Assembly (NCBI GenBank): GCA_028280515.1
Contig: JANQLP010000107.1
Coordinates: 1 to 64,000 of the forward strand
Direction of reading: 5' to 3'
DNA from: Hyphomicrobiales bacterium
Lineage (GTDB): Bacteria > Pseudomonadota > Alphaproteobacteria > Rhizobiales > Methyloligellaceae
DNA length: 64,000 bases
Translations under genes and position numbers: made by a program
The notes under the pieces: model-generated
What the model was told of the DNA's origin: nothing
What the model saw: the letters and a program-made list of their open reading frames with translations, nothing else
Databases searched by the model: none
Shown: positions 25,867 to 34,638 of the stretch, piece after piece
Layout: every line of letters begins with the position of its first letter
How positions within the stretch are numbered: the stretch's first letter is position 1

Positions 25867-26514
25867 TCAAGTTGACGTGCTTACGTCCAAGTCTTGCACG
25901 AGCCGGAACGAAGCGACATCCACCGAGCCAATGCTAGACAGGACGTCGTCGACCATCTGGGCCGCGCTACGTTCGACGACGTGGGCGGTTTCGGCATCCG
26001 CCGCTTCGAACAGGAGCAACTTGTCCCCTTCGGGGCCTTCCGCCAACCAGGAGCCCAGCACGCCTTCGCAGCGTTGCTGAACACCTTGGTGAAGTACGTG
26101 GAGTGAGGCGTCAGGCATACGGCGTCCCTCTCTGCTCGGCGTCATCAGAACCGTTACAATGCCGTTGCCATCGCCGCCTTGCCTAGAGATCACGTCTAAG
26201 ACATGCCTTTGACGGTCGGTCATGATCGTGCCGACCCGGTTTGTCCACGGTGATGGCCTTGTCACGGCGGTACGATAGTCGCTGCTCTCGCATGCTTCTC
26301 GTTCGTCGAGCTCATAGAGTGTGAAACAGGAGAGAGCACCAGCCGACGATTCGCGGACGAAGCTCCGGCCGCGTCGAAACCCGGGCAGCGACAGTCGCTC
26401 GGCCATATGTTCCTGCGTGACCCATGCAAGGAAATCATCGGCATGGTCAGCCGGCACGCCGTTCCAGATGGCGAGCATCGCAGGGGGCGAACTGATCGTC
26501 GTGTTGCCGTTCAT
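25867..26514 (-). CDS. Uncharacterised protein, probable tandem dimeric alpha/beta-barrel (EthD-like)
   Basis: A 215-residue protein. The first half (LAIWNGVPADHADDFLAWVTQEHMAERLSLPGFRRGRSFV) looks like the EthD/dimeric ferredoxin-like barrel found in small degradative enzymes and in proteins that bind reactive intermediates. The second half may be a second, weaker copy (GVLGSWLAEGPEGDKLLLFEAAD). It follows livF by 24 bp on the minus strand, so it is the last gene of the liv operon. No catalytic residues can be assigned. Confidence 0.72.
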   Translation of the reverse strand: MNGNTTISSPPAMLAIWNGVPADHADDFLAWVTQEHMAERLSLPGFRRGRSFVRESSAGALSCFTLYELDEREACESSDYRTAVTRPSPWTNRVGTIMTDRQRHVLDVISRQGGDGNGIVTVLMTPSREGRRMPDASLHVLHQGVQQRCEGVLGSWLAEGPEGDKLLLFEAADAETAHVVERSAAQMVDDVLSSIGSVDVASFRLVQDLDVSTST

Positions 26515-26538
26515 GTCTGTTACGGCTTTCCTTGTCGT

Positions 26539-27330
26539 CTAGCCGCCTCGAACTTCGAGCCAGCCGGCAATGACGTCGCGGAGCGCATCGTCGGTCTGTA
26601 GGTCTTGAGCGGTGCCCTCGGCGGTCTTGCGACCGAGTTCCAGGACATAGATATGGTCAGACACCTCAACACACGGTCGAATGTTTTGGTCGACCAGCAC
26701 GACCGCGACTCCCTCATTGGCGATACTCCGAATCATGGCGTAGACTTCCGCGGCGAAGCGCGGCGCGATCATGGCCGTTGGCTCGTCCAACAGCAGAAGC
26801 TTAGGTTCCAGCAACAACGCGCGCGCCAGTTCCAGGAAACGCCGTTGGCCGCCGCTGAGTGAGCCGGCGCTCTGGCGTCGTGCGTCATGAAGAGACGGAA
26901 AGATGTCGAGCGCGCGCTGGACGGCCGAACGCACGGCGCGGCGATGGCTGCGGATTGGCCAGCAACCGAGAAGCAGGTTGTCCTCTACCGTCAGATCGAG
27001 AAACAAGCTTCGGCCCTGCGGCAGATAGGCCACGCCCATCGCCGCCATGGCGTGACTGGGCGTGCGCGCCACGGATTGGCCATTAAGCAAAACATCGCCT
27101 TCGAGCGGCCGGAGCAACCCGAAGAAGGTCTTCAGCACGGTCGATTTGCCGGCGCCGTTGGGACCGATGATACCCGCGACCCGCCCAGCGTTAAATGTGA
27201 GATCCAGGCCTTGCAGCACGTGGATATCGCCGAAGTAAGCAGCCGAAACGCCACGCAGTTCACCTATGACCGCAGGCGATGACACAGCGTCCTGCCGAAG
27301 CGCATGGCGGGCGGGTGTGACACCGCTCAT
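26539..27330 (-). CDS. livF: Branched-chain-type ABC transporter ATPase LivF
   Basis: A 263-residue ATPase. It has Walker A GPNGAGKST, signature LSGGQRRFLELARAL and Walker B LLLLDEPTA. The substrate-family LivF usually has a SLGLAP tail after DEP; here it is TAMIAP. The open frame extends 67 codons upstream, but ATG 27330 overlaps the livG stop as ATGA, the usual coupling. It acts with LivG at the inner face of the LivHM channel. Confidence 0.92.
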   Translation of the reverse strand: MSGVTPARHALRQDAVSSPAVIGELRGVSAAYFGDIHVLQGLDLTFNAGRVAGIIGPNGAGKSTVLKTFFGLLRPLEGDVLLNGQSVARTPSHAMAAMGVAYLPQGRSLFLDLTVEDNLLLGCWPIRSHRRAVRSAVQRALDIFPSLHDARRQSAGSLSGGQRRFLELARALLLEPKLLLLDEPTAMIAPRFAAEVYAMIRSIANEGVAVVLVDQNIRPCVEVSDHIYVLELGRKTAEGTAQDLQTDDALRDVIAGWLEVRGG

Positions 27331-28034
27331 GCCGCTGTTCCCAGATAGGCATCGACCACGGCTGGATCGCGGCGAATCTCTTCCGGCCCGCCTGAGCAGA
27401 TCACCTTGCCCTGATGGATCACCAGAATCCGCCGCGAAAGGCGATACAGTGTCTCCGGCTCGTGGCAGACCAACATGGCGCTGACGCCGGTGCGCACCAT
27501 CTCTTCCAGCTGTTCGATGAAGAGCCGGCAAAGATCCGGATGCATGCCGGCGAACGGCTCATCCATTAGAATAAGGCGTGGCTCGATCATCATGATGCGG
27601 GCAAGCTCCAGCAGTTTCTGCTGGCCCCCGGAAAGCTCGTCGGCGTAATTGTGCAAGACGTGATCAAGGTGAACTCGCTCTAGCGCTGCCATGGCGCATC
27701 CAAGCAGTTCGGTCCGCGTTCTGCCACGTGCCGGAACGACCAAGAGGTTTTCCAGAACCGTAAGTCCGTGAAAGGATCGAGGAACCTGAAACGTGCGACC
27801 GAGCCCCTGATGACTCGCGGTATGGGCTGGCGCTGAAACGATATCCTTGCCGTTGAGCAGAACGTGACCGCTATCAGGCTTCAACAGGCCGCACATGCAA
27901 TTCAGCAGCGTCGTCTTGCCAGCACCGTTAACACCCATGACGCCCAGCACTTCGCCGCGGCCAACGTCGAAGCTCACATTGTCGACGGCAACGATCGCTC
28001 CAAATCGCTTCGAGAGTTCCCGAACCTCAAGCAT
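27327..28034 (-). CDS. livG: Branched-chain-type ABC transporter ATPase LivG
   Basis: A 235-residue ATPase starting MLEVRELSKRFGAIVAVDNVSF. Walker A is GVNGAGKTT (Val replaces the common Pro), the signature is LSGGQQKLLELARIM and Walker B is LILMDEPFAGMHP. ATG 28034 has GAGAG eight bases upstream and follows the livH stop; an in-frame ATG at 28055 overlapping that stop is the alternative. It pairs with LivF. Confidence 0.92.
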   Translation of the reverse strand: MLEVRELSKRFGAIVAVDNVSFDVGRGEVLGVMGVNGAGKTTLLNCMCGLLKPDSGHVLLNGKDIVSAPAHTASHQGLGRTFQVPRSFHGLTVLENLLVVPARGRTRTELLGCAMAALERVHLDHVLHNYADELSGGQQKLLELARIMMIEPRLILMDEPFAGMHPDLCRLFIEQLEEMVRTGVSAMLVCHEPETLYRLSRRILVIHQGKVICSGGPEEIRRDPAVVDAYLGTAA

Positions 28035-28047
28035 TGCCAATCTCTCG

Positions 28048-28932
28048 CTAGGCATTCCAACTGGCCCGCCCAAACAGGCCGTCGGGCTTGATGAGGATGA
28101 TGACGATTAGTACGAGGAAGCCAACGATCATTCCCAGCGATTGACCGAGATAGAGCGCTGTCACCTGCTCACAAAGGCCGAAGATGATACCACCGACTAC
28201 AGCGCCGACGGGATGGCCAAGGCCACCGAGCACGACGACGATAAAGGCGATGATGGTGAACTCTAGGCCCGAAAACGGGTGGAACGCTGGAAACACGAGC
28301 CCGATAAGCACACCCGTCAACCCAATGACGCCAAAGCTGACGGCAAAGGCGACGAGCGATAGGCGGTCAATGTTGACGCCTACAACCAGAAGCGCTTCGC
28401 GGTTCATGATCGCCGCTCGCAGCGCCTTACCATAGATGGTCCGATACAGAACGAAGAAGATCCCAGCAACGATCGCAATACCAATGGCAAGGGCCAGTAT
28501 GCGCGCGTGGGACACGATGACGTCGGCGAAACGGAATGAGATCGGGTCGAACTGAAAAAGGACGGAACGTGTATCAGCGCCGAAAATGAACAACAGCGCC
28601 GCGCCGGTCATGAGCGAGACACCGTAGAAAAAAAGGAAGGAGGCTATTTCAGGCTCCGGTGAGTTCTGCAGGCGTCTGAGGGCCAGGGAATAGATCAAAC
28701 CTCCGATCGCGGCGACGCCGATGAAGGCCACCAGCATGGAGAGCATCGGCGACTGGCCTTGCTGTGTCGTCATGACGAACGCAATGAAACTTCCGGCGAC
28801 GACAAGGTCGCCGTGTGCCAGGTTGGCCACGCGCATGGCCCCGTAGACGATCGTCAGACTCAGTCCAAGGAGGCCATATATTGCACCGACAATAAGGCCA
28901 TTAATCAGCACCTGGGGAAGCAAAGCCGTCAT
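28048..28932 (-). CDS. livH: Branched-chain-type ABC transporter permease LivH
   Basis: A 294-residue, highly hydrophobic permease. It begins LLPQVLINGLIVGAIYGLLGLSLTIVYG and contains the LivH signature MRVANLAHGDLVVAGSFIA. About eight membrane segments are visible. It lies 9 bp after livM and forms the inner-membrane channel with LivM. Confidence 0.93.
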   Translation of the reverse strand: MTALLPQVLINGLIVGAIYGLLGLSLTIVYGAMRVANLAHGDLVVAGSFIAFVMTTQQGQSPMLSMLVAFIGVAAIGGLIYSLALRRLQNSPEPEIASFLFFYGVSLMTGAALLFIFGADTRSVLFQFDPISFRFADVIVSHARILALAIGIAIVAGIFFVLYRTIYGKALRAAIMNREALLVVGVNIDRLSLVAFAVSFGVIGLTGVLIGLVFPAFHPFSGLEFTIIAFIVVVLGGLGHPVGAVVGGIIFGLCEQVTALYLGQSLGMIVGFLVLIVIILIKPDGLFGRASWNA

Positions 28933-28941
28933 CGCTAGACC

Positions 28942-29931
28942 CTAGAAGAGCCAACGCCGGAAACGCGGGCTTTTCTTCAGCATTGCGCCGACCACACCGC
29001 GGGGCATGTACAACGTGACCACCGCAACGATGGCGCCAAGGACAAACAGGTTCGCAATCGGAAAACGCGACCAGACAATCTCGTCGATTACGGACATACC
29101 GACCGCGCCCAGGACAGGACCCATCACGGTGCCGAATCCGCCAATTGCGGCGTAGATCACGGCTTTTGCCGAGATTAGGATGTTGAAGGAGGCGTGCGGA
29201 TCAATGATCGATGAGTAGAGCCCCTCAAGCGAACCGCAGAGCGCGGCAATCACGGCTGCGCCTATCCACGCCGCCAATCGCCATGCACTGACATTCAGTC
29301 CTATGACGCGAGCGACGTCAGGATCGTCGCGTATCGCCTTCAGCATTAGTCCCTGGCGCGACAGCACCAGCACCGTCATGGCCAGTACAGCCAACATCGC
29401 AACAACAACCATACAGTAGTAGTAGAGTTGCGGTCGCTGCTCTCGCGCAAAGGTGATGCCAGCGCTGCCGCCGGCAAACTCGGACGGCAGGAGAGACACT
29501 AAGTGCTGCATCACGATGGCCAACGACATGCTGACGATGGAGAAGAAGATCCCGCGCAGCCGCAGTGTCGGTGCAAACAACAAAGAGACGAGAGCGCCGA
29601 CGAGTGCCGCACCGACGATGCCTACCCACAGAGGGGCAGCGTAAATCTGGACAAGAATTCCGGTTGCGTACGCACCACTGCCAAAAAAGGCGACATAGCC
29701 GAACGGTAGGTAACCGATCATCCCGGCTGCCAAGTTGAGGCCGACTGCAAGCGCGATCCACTGGAACATGTAGAACCAGAAGGACAGACTGTCGGTCGCC
29801 AGTGGGACCACAGCCCCGCTCAAGAACAGAACGCCGACGAGGACGATCCAGACCCGGATGGCTATCTTCGAGATACGCCTGCGCGATGGTGAGGCTCCGG
29901 GATCGGATGTCTGTGCCGATGTCTCGGTCAT
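28942..29931 (-). CDS. livM: Branched-chain-type ABC transporter permease LivM
   Basis: A 329-residue permease. A polar N-terminal tail of 25 residues is followed by membrane helices and the LivM motif AAGMIGYLPFGYVAFFGSGAYATG, then GGFGTVMGPVLGA. The frame opens at 30075, but ATG 29931 has AGGAG immediately upstream and removes a non-homologous extension. First gene of the livMHGF-hypothetical operon, it is divergent from the amidase gene. Confidence 0.92.
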   Translation of the reverse strand: MTETSAQTSDPGASPSRRRISKIAIRVWIVLVGVLFLSGAVVPLATDSLSFWFYMFQWIALAVGLNLAAGMIGYLPFGYVAFFGSGAYATGILVQIYAAPLWVGIVGAALVGALVSLLFAPTLRLRGIFFSIVSMSLAIVMQHLVSLLPSEFAGGSAGITFAREQRPQLYYYCMVVVAMLAVLAMTVLVLSRQGLMLKAIRDDPDVARVIGLNVSAWRLAAWIGAAVIAALCGSLEGLYSSIIDPHASFNILISAKAVIYAAIGGFGTVMGPVLGAVGMSVIDEIVWSRFPIANLFVLGAIVAVVTLYMPRGVVGAMLKKSPRFRRWLF

Positions 29932-30616
29932 GTCTCCTGACTGGGCTTTGGATTGACCTGCCATGGACGTCTTAGGTCGTCGTTCGACCATTGACTTCCC
30001 AGATGAAAGATCCAGACCGCGCGGCATCGACGTGTGTCGGTGCCTGTTGCTCCAGATTCGCGTCAACGGCGCCACGGGTGTCGATGCCTCTTCCGATGAT
30101 TCCCGTCTGCGTCATATTGCGACCGCGTGCGCACCCATTACGCTGCGGTGTCGCGACGCTCCGTGCCGCACCTGTCGATCTCTGCATCAACGCCGCAAAA
30201 CTCCTCTAATGCCTGACCCGTGCACCTCGGCAAGGGGCAAGCGTGATTGGATGGTGACCGTCACATTCATTGCTCTTTGGTGGAGGATGCCGTTCGCAAG
30301 TTGGGCATGATTGACGATTGCGGCAAGATCTGCAACATTTTTGAGATGAAATCGCAAAATGACTTTCGTTGAGATGCGAATTTCGTATAGAACTTACCGA
30401 TCGAAGGTGAAGCTCGATGTCGCGTGAAGGCGCGACACTGTCGCAGGCGCAGCTGGATCGCGATCCCAGATAGGCCCATCCAGCAAGTGGGAGAACTGTG
30501 CAAGTGTCTCAGAAACGACCTGCGCGCGCGGCGTACCAAGCAGTCTCTGTCATACAGCAGTGTTTCCTAAGGGGTCTCGACGCGACAACGTTGGCTGCTG
30601 GTAGGTGGTCGCGGCC
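29932..30616. other. Divergent promoter region between livM and amidase
   Basis: About 685 bp without a convincing gene. Its right half (30340-30390) is A/T-rich and carries the degenerate Lrp-type sites. Promoters for the liv operon and the amidase should both lie here. Confidence 0.5.
30341..30387. promoter_or_regulatory. Degenerate Lrp-type sites D (tandem)
   Basis: On the minus strand 30347-30357 reads TTGCGATTTCA, the same 11 bases that open site B; the partner half is degenerate (CTCAA). Twenty-odd bases further, TGCGAATTTCGTA is a near-palindrome. Both are preceded on the plus strand by TTGAGATG. This is weaker evidence than for sites A-C. Confidence 0.4.
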
Positions 30617-32014
30617 ATGAGCGATGACCTGCATTTCCTTGGCGCTTCCGAGCTAAGTTCGCAGATTCGTTCACGGACGATCTCGTGCGAAGAAGTGGTT
30701 CGCGCTTTTCTGCAGCGTCTTGATGCCGTCAACACCGTGGTCAACGCCGTGGTGACTGTTGACGGCGAGCGGGCCTTGGATCAGGCACGTTCCCTTGATG
30801 GCGATCACGTTGACCACGAGGATCGTCGCCCCTTGCTGGGCGTGCCGGTCACGGTGAAGGATCTGACGCCCGTCGCCGGTACGCGAACGACCATGGGATC
30901 AACGCGCCTGGCAAACAACGTGGCGTCATCGGATGGTGCGTTGGTCAGCGGTCTGCGCCAGGCGGGCGCCATTATCATGGGCAAGACCAACACGCCGGAG
31001 TTTGGCTGCAAGCCCAGGACCGACAACCGTCTGTTTGGCGCTACACGCAATCCTCACAACACGTCGCTCTCGTCGGGAGGATCCAGTGGCGGTGCGGCCG
31101 CGGCGGTGGCGGCCGGTCTCGGGCCGGTCGCGGAAGGCAGCGATCTCGCTGGATCGATTCGCCAGCCCGCGGCGTGGTGCGGCGTGGTCGGCTACAAACC
31201 GTCACAAGGACGGGTGCCTCGTGTGCCCAATCCGACGCCGTGGAATTCCATGGCCGTCAATGGAAGCCTGGCACGAACTGTGGGTGATGCCGCTGTCATG
31301 GTTGAAGCCATGACTAGGTTTGAGCCTAAGGATCCGCTCTCCGTCGTAGCCCGGCCCGCGACGGCGCGGGACTGCACGGCGCTCAGGATCGCCTGGTCTC
31401 CCGATCTCGGCGGTGTCGCCACCATCGATCCAAGAGTGGTCGAGGGATGTCGTGGGGCCGTCGGCCGTTTGGCTGATGCGGGTTTGAACATTGAAGAGGC
31501 GTCGCCGGACATTGGTGCCATAAGGGAACCTTTTCTTGCCCTCAATGCGCTCACCCGCTACGCGGCTCTGGGCGAGAAACTGAGCGCTTGGCGGGATGAT
31601 CTCGATCCCATACTCGTCTCGCGTCTAGACCATGTTCGGGGCTTGTCGGCACGCGACATCGCCACCGCGGAGGCTGCTCGCGCCGCGCACCATGCCGCGC
31701 TGACGCGGTTCTTTGACATGTATGACATTCTTCTGACACCGGCGACGGCTCTTTTGCCTCAACCTCTCGGTCAGGAATGGCCCATCACGGTGGCCGGCCG
31801 GACCTATCGCGACCAGCTCGACGAGCTCTTGGTGAGTTACGCGTTCAACTTGTCGAGTCTGCCGGCGGTGTCGCTGCCGTGCACTTGGACGACCGATGGT
31901 CTCCCCATTGGTCTGCAGGTCGTAGCACCTTGGCATGAGGATGCTTGTCTGCTTGCGTTTGCGGCGCGTATCGAGGAGATCCTGATGCTGGAGGTCCGTC
32001 GACCTTGCCCCTAG
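30617..32014 (+). CDS. Amidase (amidase-signature family)
   Basis: A 465-residue amidase-signature enzyme. The catalytic Ser-cisSer-Lys triad is visible: Lys81 in [11 protein letters not shown], serines 156/157 in [17 protein letters not shown], and the nucleophile Ser180 in [15 protein letters not shown] 30617 is preferred to GTG 30605. It hydrolyses a carboxamide to acid and ammonia; the substrate is not predictable. It is the first gene of a two-gene operon with a quinone-oxidoreductase-like gene, divergent from the liv transporter, which probably imports its substrate. Confidence 0.92.
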   Translation: MSDDLHFLGASELSSQIRSRTISCEEVVRAFLQRLDAVNTVVNAVVTVDGERALDQARSLDGDHVDHEDRRPLLGVPVTVKDLTPVAGTRTTMGSTRLANNVASSDGALVSGLRQAGAIIMGKTNTPEFGCKPRTDNRLFGATRNPHNTSLSSGGSSGGAAAAVAAGLGPVAEGSDLAGSIRQPAAWCGVVGYKPSQGRVPRVPNPTPWNSMAVNGSLARTVGDAAVMVEAMTRFEPKDPLSVVARPATARDCTALRIAWSPDLGGVATIDPRVVEGCRGAVGRLADAGLNIEEASPDIGAIREPFLALNALTRYAALGEKLSAWRDDLDPILVSRLDHVRGLSARDIATAEAARAAHHAALTRFFDMYDILLTPATALLPQPLGQEWPITVAGRTYRDQLDELLVSYAFNLSSLPAVSLPCTWTTDGLPIGLQVVAPWHEDACLLAFAARIEEILMLEVRRPCP

Positions 32015-33021
32015 CACCAGATACGTGTCGTCTTGTGCAATTCGACAGCTTTGGTGGCCCCGAGGTTATGGGGATCATGACCGCCCCGCTACGTCCGCCA
32101 GGTCCAAAAGATGTCGTCGTGGAAGCACGGTCGATCGGTGTAGGGATGCCGGATGTCCTTCTGCGGCGTGGCGAATACCCCCATCCACCGCCGTTACCGG
32201 CCGTTCCGGGTAGCGAGCTGGCCGGTGTGGTCGTGGCGGCTGGAGACCGTGTCAGTCGGCTGTCGGTCGGTGCGCGGGTGCTCGTCTCCGCCCGTGATCT
32301 GCCGCAACGCGGTGGCTGCTACGCCGACCATGTGACGGTTGGAGAGGATGTTCCCTATCCGCTGCCATCACAGATAGGGTTCGATGACGCCGTGGCCTTG
32401 CCCAACTATCAGGTTGCGACGCTGATGCTCGATCAGGCGGTTCCATCCAACAGGCCCCGAACTATTCTCGTCATGGGTGCCACGGGAGGTGTCGGCAGTG
32501 CCTTGGTACAACTTGCCGCGCACGCGGGCGACCGCGTTGTTGGCATGGTTGGTGGCGATGACAGAGTCGATGTGGCACGACAGCTAGGCTGCGCGGCGAT
32601 CATTGACCGCCTGGGCCCAGTGTCGCCTGCTGTTGCAGTCTCGGACGCAACGGAGGGCAGGGGCGTTGACGTGGTGTTTGATCCAGTCGCCGGTGCGGAC
32701 ACCTGGTCACGACTGGAGCTGCTTGCACCATTGGGTACGCTCGTGCTTTACGGCTTTCTGGGCGGTGTCGTTCCGGCGGGCATGAAGGATGCTATGACCC
32801 AGCGCAGTGCGCTCAGTCCGGCTGTACGTATGTTCACAATGCACAGCTTCGACAACGATCCGGTTAGCCGCAGGGAGGCCATGGCTACAGTTTTGAAACG
32901 TGTTGGAAATGATGGACTAAAGCCGCTGATTGGTCGTCGTTTCTTGCTTTGCGACGCCGCTGCCGCGCACGCGATGTTGGAGGAAGGAAAAGTGATCGGC
33001 AAAGTGATTCTGACGCCGTGA
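32005..33021 (+). CDS. Zinc-independent MDR oxidoreductase (quinone oxidoreductase-like)
   Basis: A 338-residue medium-chain dehydrogenase/reductase. The GroES-like half starts near RLVQFDSFGGPEVM. The NADPH-binding segment is LVMGATGGVGSALVQLA. The structural-zinc cysteines are absent, as in quinone oxidoreductases and enoyl reductases. The open frame begins inside the amidase gene; TTG 32005 is chosen because GGAGGT lies nine bases upstream and the protein then starts at the family boundary. It overlaps the amidase stop by 10 bp, implying coupled translation. Confidence 0.88.
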   Translation: MPLAPDTCRLVQFDSFGGPEVMGIMTAPLRPPGPKDVVVEARSIGVGMPDVLLRRGEYPHPPPLPAVPGSELAGVVVAAGDRVSRLSVGARVLVSARDLPQRGGCYADHVTVGEDVPYPLPSQIGFDDAVALPNYQVATLMLDQAVPSNRPRTILVMGATGGVGSALVQLAAHAGDRVVGMVGGDDRVDVARQLGCAAIIDRLGPVSPAVAVSDATEGRGVDVVFDPVAGADTWSRLELLAPLGTLVLYGFLGGVVPAGMKDAMTQRSALSPAVRMFTMHSFDNDPVSRREAMATVLKRVGNDGLKPLIGRRFLLCDAAAAHAMLEEGKVIGKVILTP

Positions 33022-33807
33022 CAACGCGTGGCGGAATAGACAGCACATTTGCTCCTGCTGAAACTGGTGCGATAACACTCTCAACAGACTGCGCGCCGAT
33101 AGCCTCCCCTTATGCAGGTGATGGCGCCGACTGAGCGAATGGCCTGTCGAGACGAACACAAAGGCAAGTCGCTGACGGACGAAGGAGGGACTTGCCGGGT
33201 GTTGAGGTTTTGGCAGGTGCGATGTCGCGGCGTGGAAGGTCTGACTGCAGAGTAAACCAAGAGAGTCTCAACACCGATCCCTCTGTTTCTCGCTTCATCT
33301 GCTGACAGATTTCCGTGGGCGAATTGGCTTTGCCTAGACGACGAGCCGCTGGTGAAATTGAAGCAGCGATGGAGAACTATCGTGAACATGTTGACCGAGG
33401 CAGGCCTTGTTGACTGTCACGAGATCCCGCCCGATGTATCGAGCGAGCACGATGTTGTTCGACCAACAAAGACTGCCGCGCGTTAATGCGCAATCCAGGG
33501 TATCCGCGTGAAGACCTATGCGTCCTGGGAGATCCAGACGCTCATGATGGAGGAGTAGGTCCGCACCTCTCCCGAGCCTAAGGAGCAGGTTGTCGCAGTA
33601 GAACCTGTCGTCCGGCTCGGCAATCCCAAGGAGGTTGCCGTAACAGTATGTGCATATGGTAACTCGAGCGTGAGGGCTCAGCGGTGCATGGTTGCGAATT
33701 CGACCCCAGTCCTGCTCATGTGAAATGTGCCTAACGTCTGCGTGCAGGATGGCGGGAAGTCTCGGCGGCAGATCTGACGGAGAGTAGTTAAAGAAGACTT
33801 GTGGGCC
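33022..33807. other. Gene-free stretch with decayed repeat
   Basis: Apart from the decayed repeat copy at about 33113-33325, no coding sequence is recognisable. The remainder (33330-33800) has short broken frames only. Confidence 0.5.
33113..33325 (+). repeat. Decayed copy of the sequence that follows the right long repeat
   Basis: Aligns in order and spacing with 55853-56060. Shared words include CGCCGAC, GCCTGT, AACACAA, GACGAAG, GTGGAAGGTC, TCTCAA, CCCTCTGTT, CATCT and TCCG-GGGCG. Translated pieces end in a common N-DPSV-R-I block. Both copies are frame-broken, so this looks like the remains of a repeated mobile or accessory gene. Confidence 0.55.
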
Positions 33808-34629
33808 CTATTCAACGAGCTCCTTGATCACGGCTGTTTGCTGCTCAAGCCACTGAAACAAGATGGCATCGAACTCGTCTTGGGCCTCCCAGTTCACCAT
33901 ATGGCGGTAGTAAGGGATCATCTCGAGTTGGGCATCTTTGATGCCGTCGGCGATGATCTGCGCATCTTCCAATGGTGTGCCGCTGTCTTCTTCGCCGACC
34001 ACAACAAGCGTCGGCGCCTCGACTTCGCCCAGTCGGCCACGGATGTCGTAGCCCGCTATGGCTTCGCAGCAGCCGACATAACCTTCGATCGGTGTCGAGG
34101 TGATCATCTCTGTCAGCCGCGCAAAGTCTTCTGGTTGGCGTCGACGGAAGCGGACAGAAATCCAGCGGTCGTGAATGCCGTGCAGAAGCTTGTCATAGTT
34201 TCCTTCACCGCGAACAGTCCTTATGCGATCTTTCCAGATCGCTGTTCCGTGCGATGGCCGCAGCGCGGTCGTCGCGACGAGGCAGAGACTTAGGGTCCGC
34301 GCGGGATGGCGTATCGCCAGCATCTGCGCCGTCATTCCACCCAGTGACAGGCCGACGATATGCGCTGCGTCGAAACGCACGTGCGCCATCAAGGCAGCGA
34401 GATCATCGGCCAAGGTCTCCATCCCGTACGGCGCCGGCGTTGGTTCGGATTCGCCATGACCGCGTGTATCGTACCGCAAGACGCGAAAGCGCGACGTGAG
34501 CGCATCCCATTGGGGATCCCACATCTCCAGGCTCGTAAGGAGTGAATTGGAGAGAACCACCGGCGGCGCATCCGTGGGTCCGGCGATTTCGTAGCGCAGA
34601 CGCGCTCCGTTCACTGTGGCAAACGTCAT
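33808..34629 (-). CDS. Alpha/beta hydrolase, 3-oxoadipate enol-lactonase-like
   Basis: A 273-residue hydrolase. The nucleophile elbow is GLSLGG (Ser95), the oxyanion region VLSNSLLTSLEMWD resembles PcaD, and the catalytic histidine is in PYYRHMVNWEAQDEF. PcaD opens enol-lactones in aromatic catabolism, but no other protocatechuate genes are in view, so a different ester or lactone is likely. It is last in a minus-strand operon, 9 bp after the amidase. Confidence 0.88.
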   Translation of the reverse strand: MTFATVNGARLRYEIAGPTDAPPVVLSNSLLTSLEMWDPQWDALTSRFRVLRYDTRGHGESEPTPAPYGMETLADDLAALMAHVRFDAAHIVGLSLGGMTAQMLAIRHPARTLSLCLVATTALRPSHGTAIWKDRIRTVRGEGNYDKLLHGIHDRWISVRFRRRQPEDFARLTEMITSTPIEGYVGCCEAIAGYDIRGRLGEVEAPTLVVVGEEDSGTPLEDAQIIADGIKDAQLEMIPYYRHMVNWEAQDEFDAILFQWLEQQTAVIKELVE

Positions 34630-34638
34630 CGGGTCATC

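Noticed and set aside
27331..27531. N-terminal extension of livF
   Set aside because: The extension overlaps livG, is not LivF-like, and the ATGA overlap with the livG stop gives a normal start.
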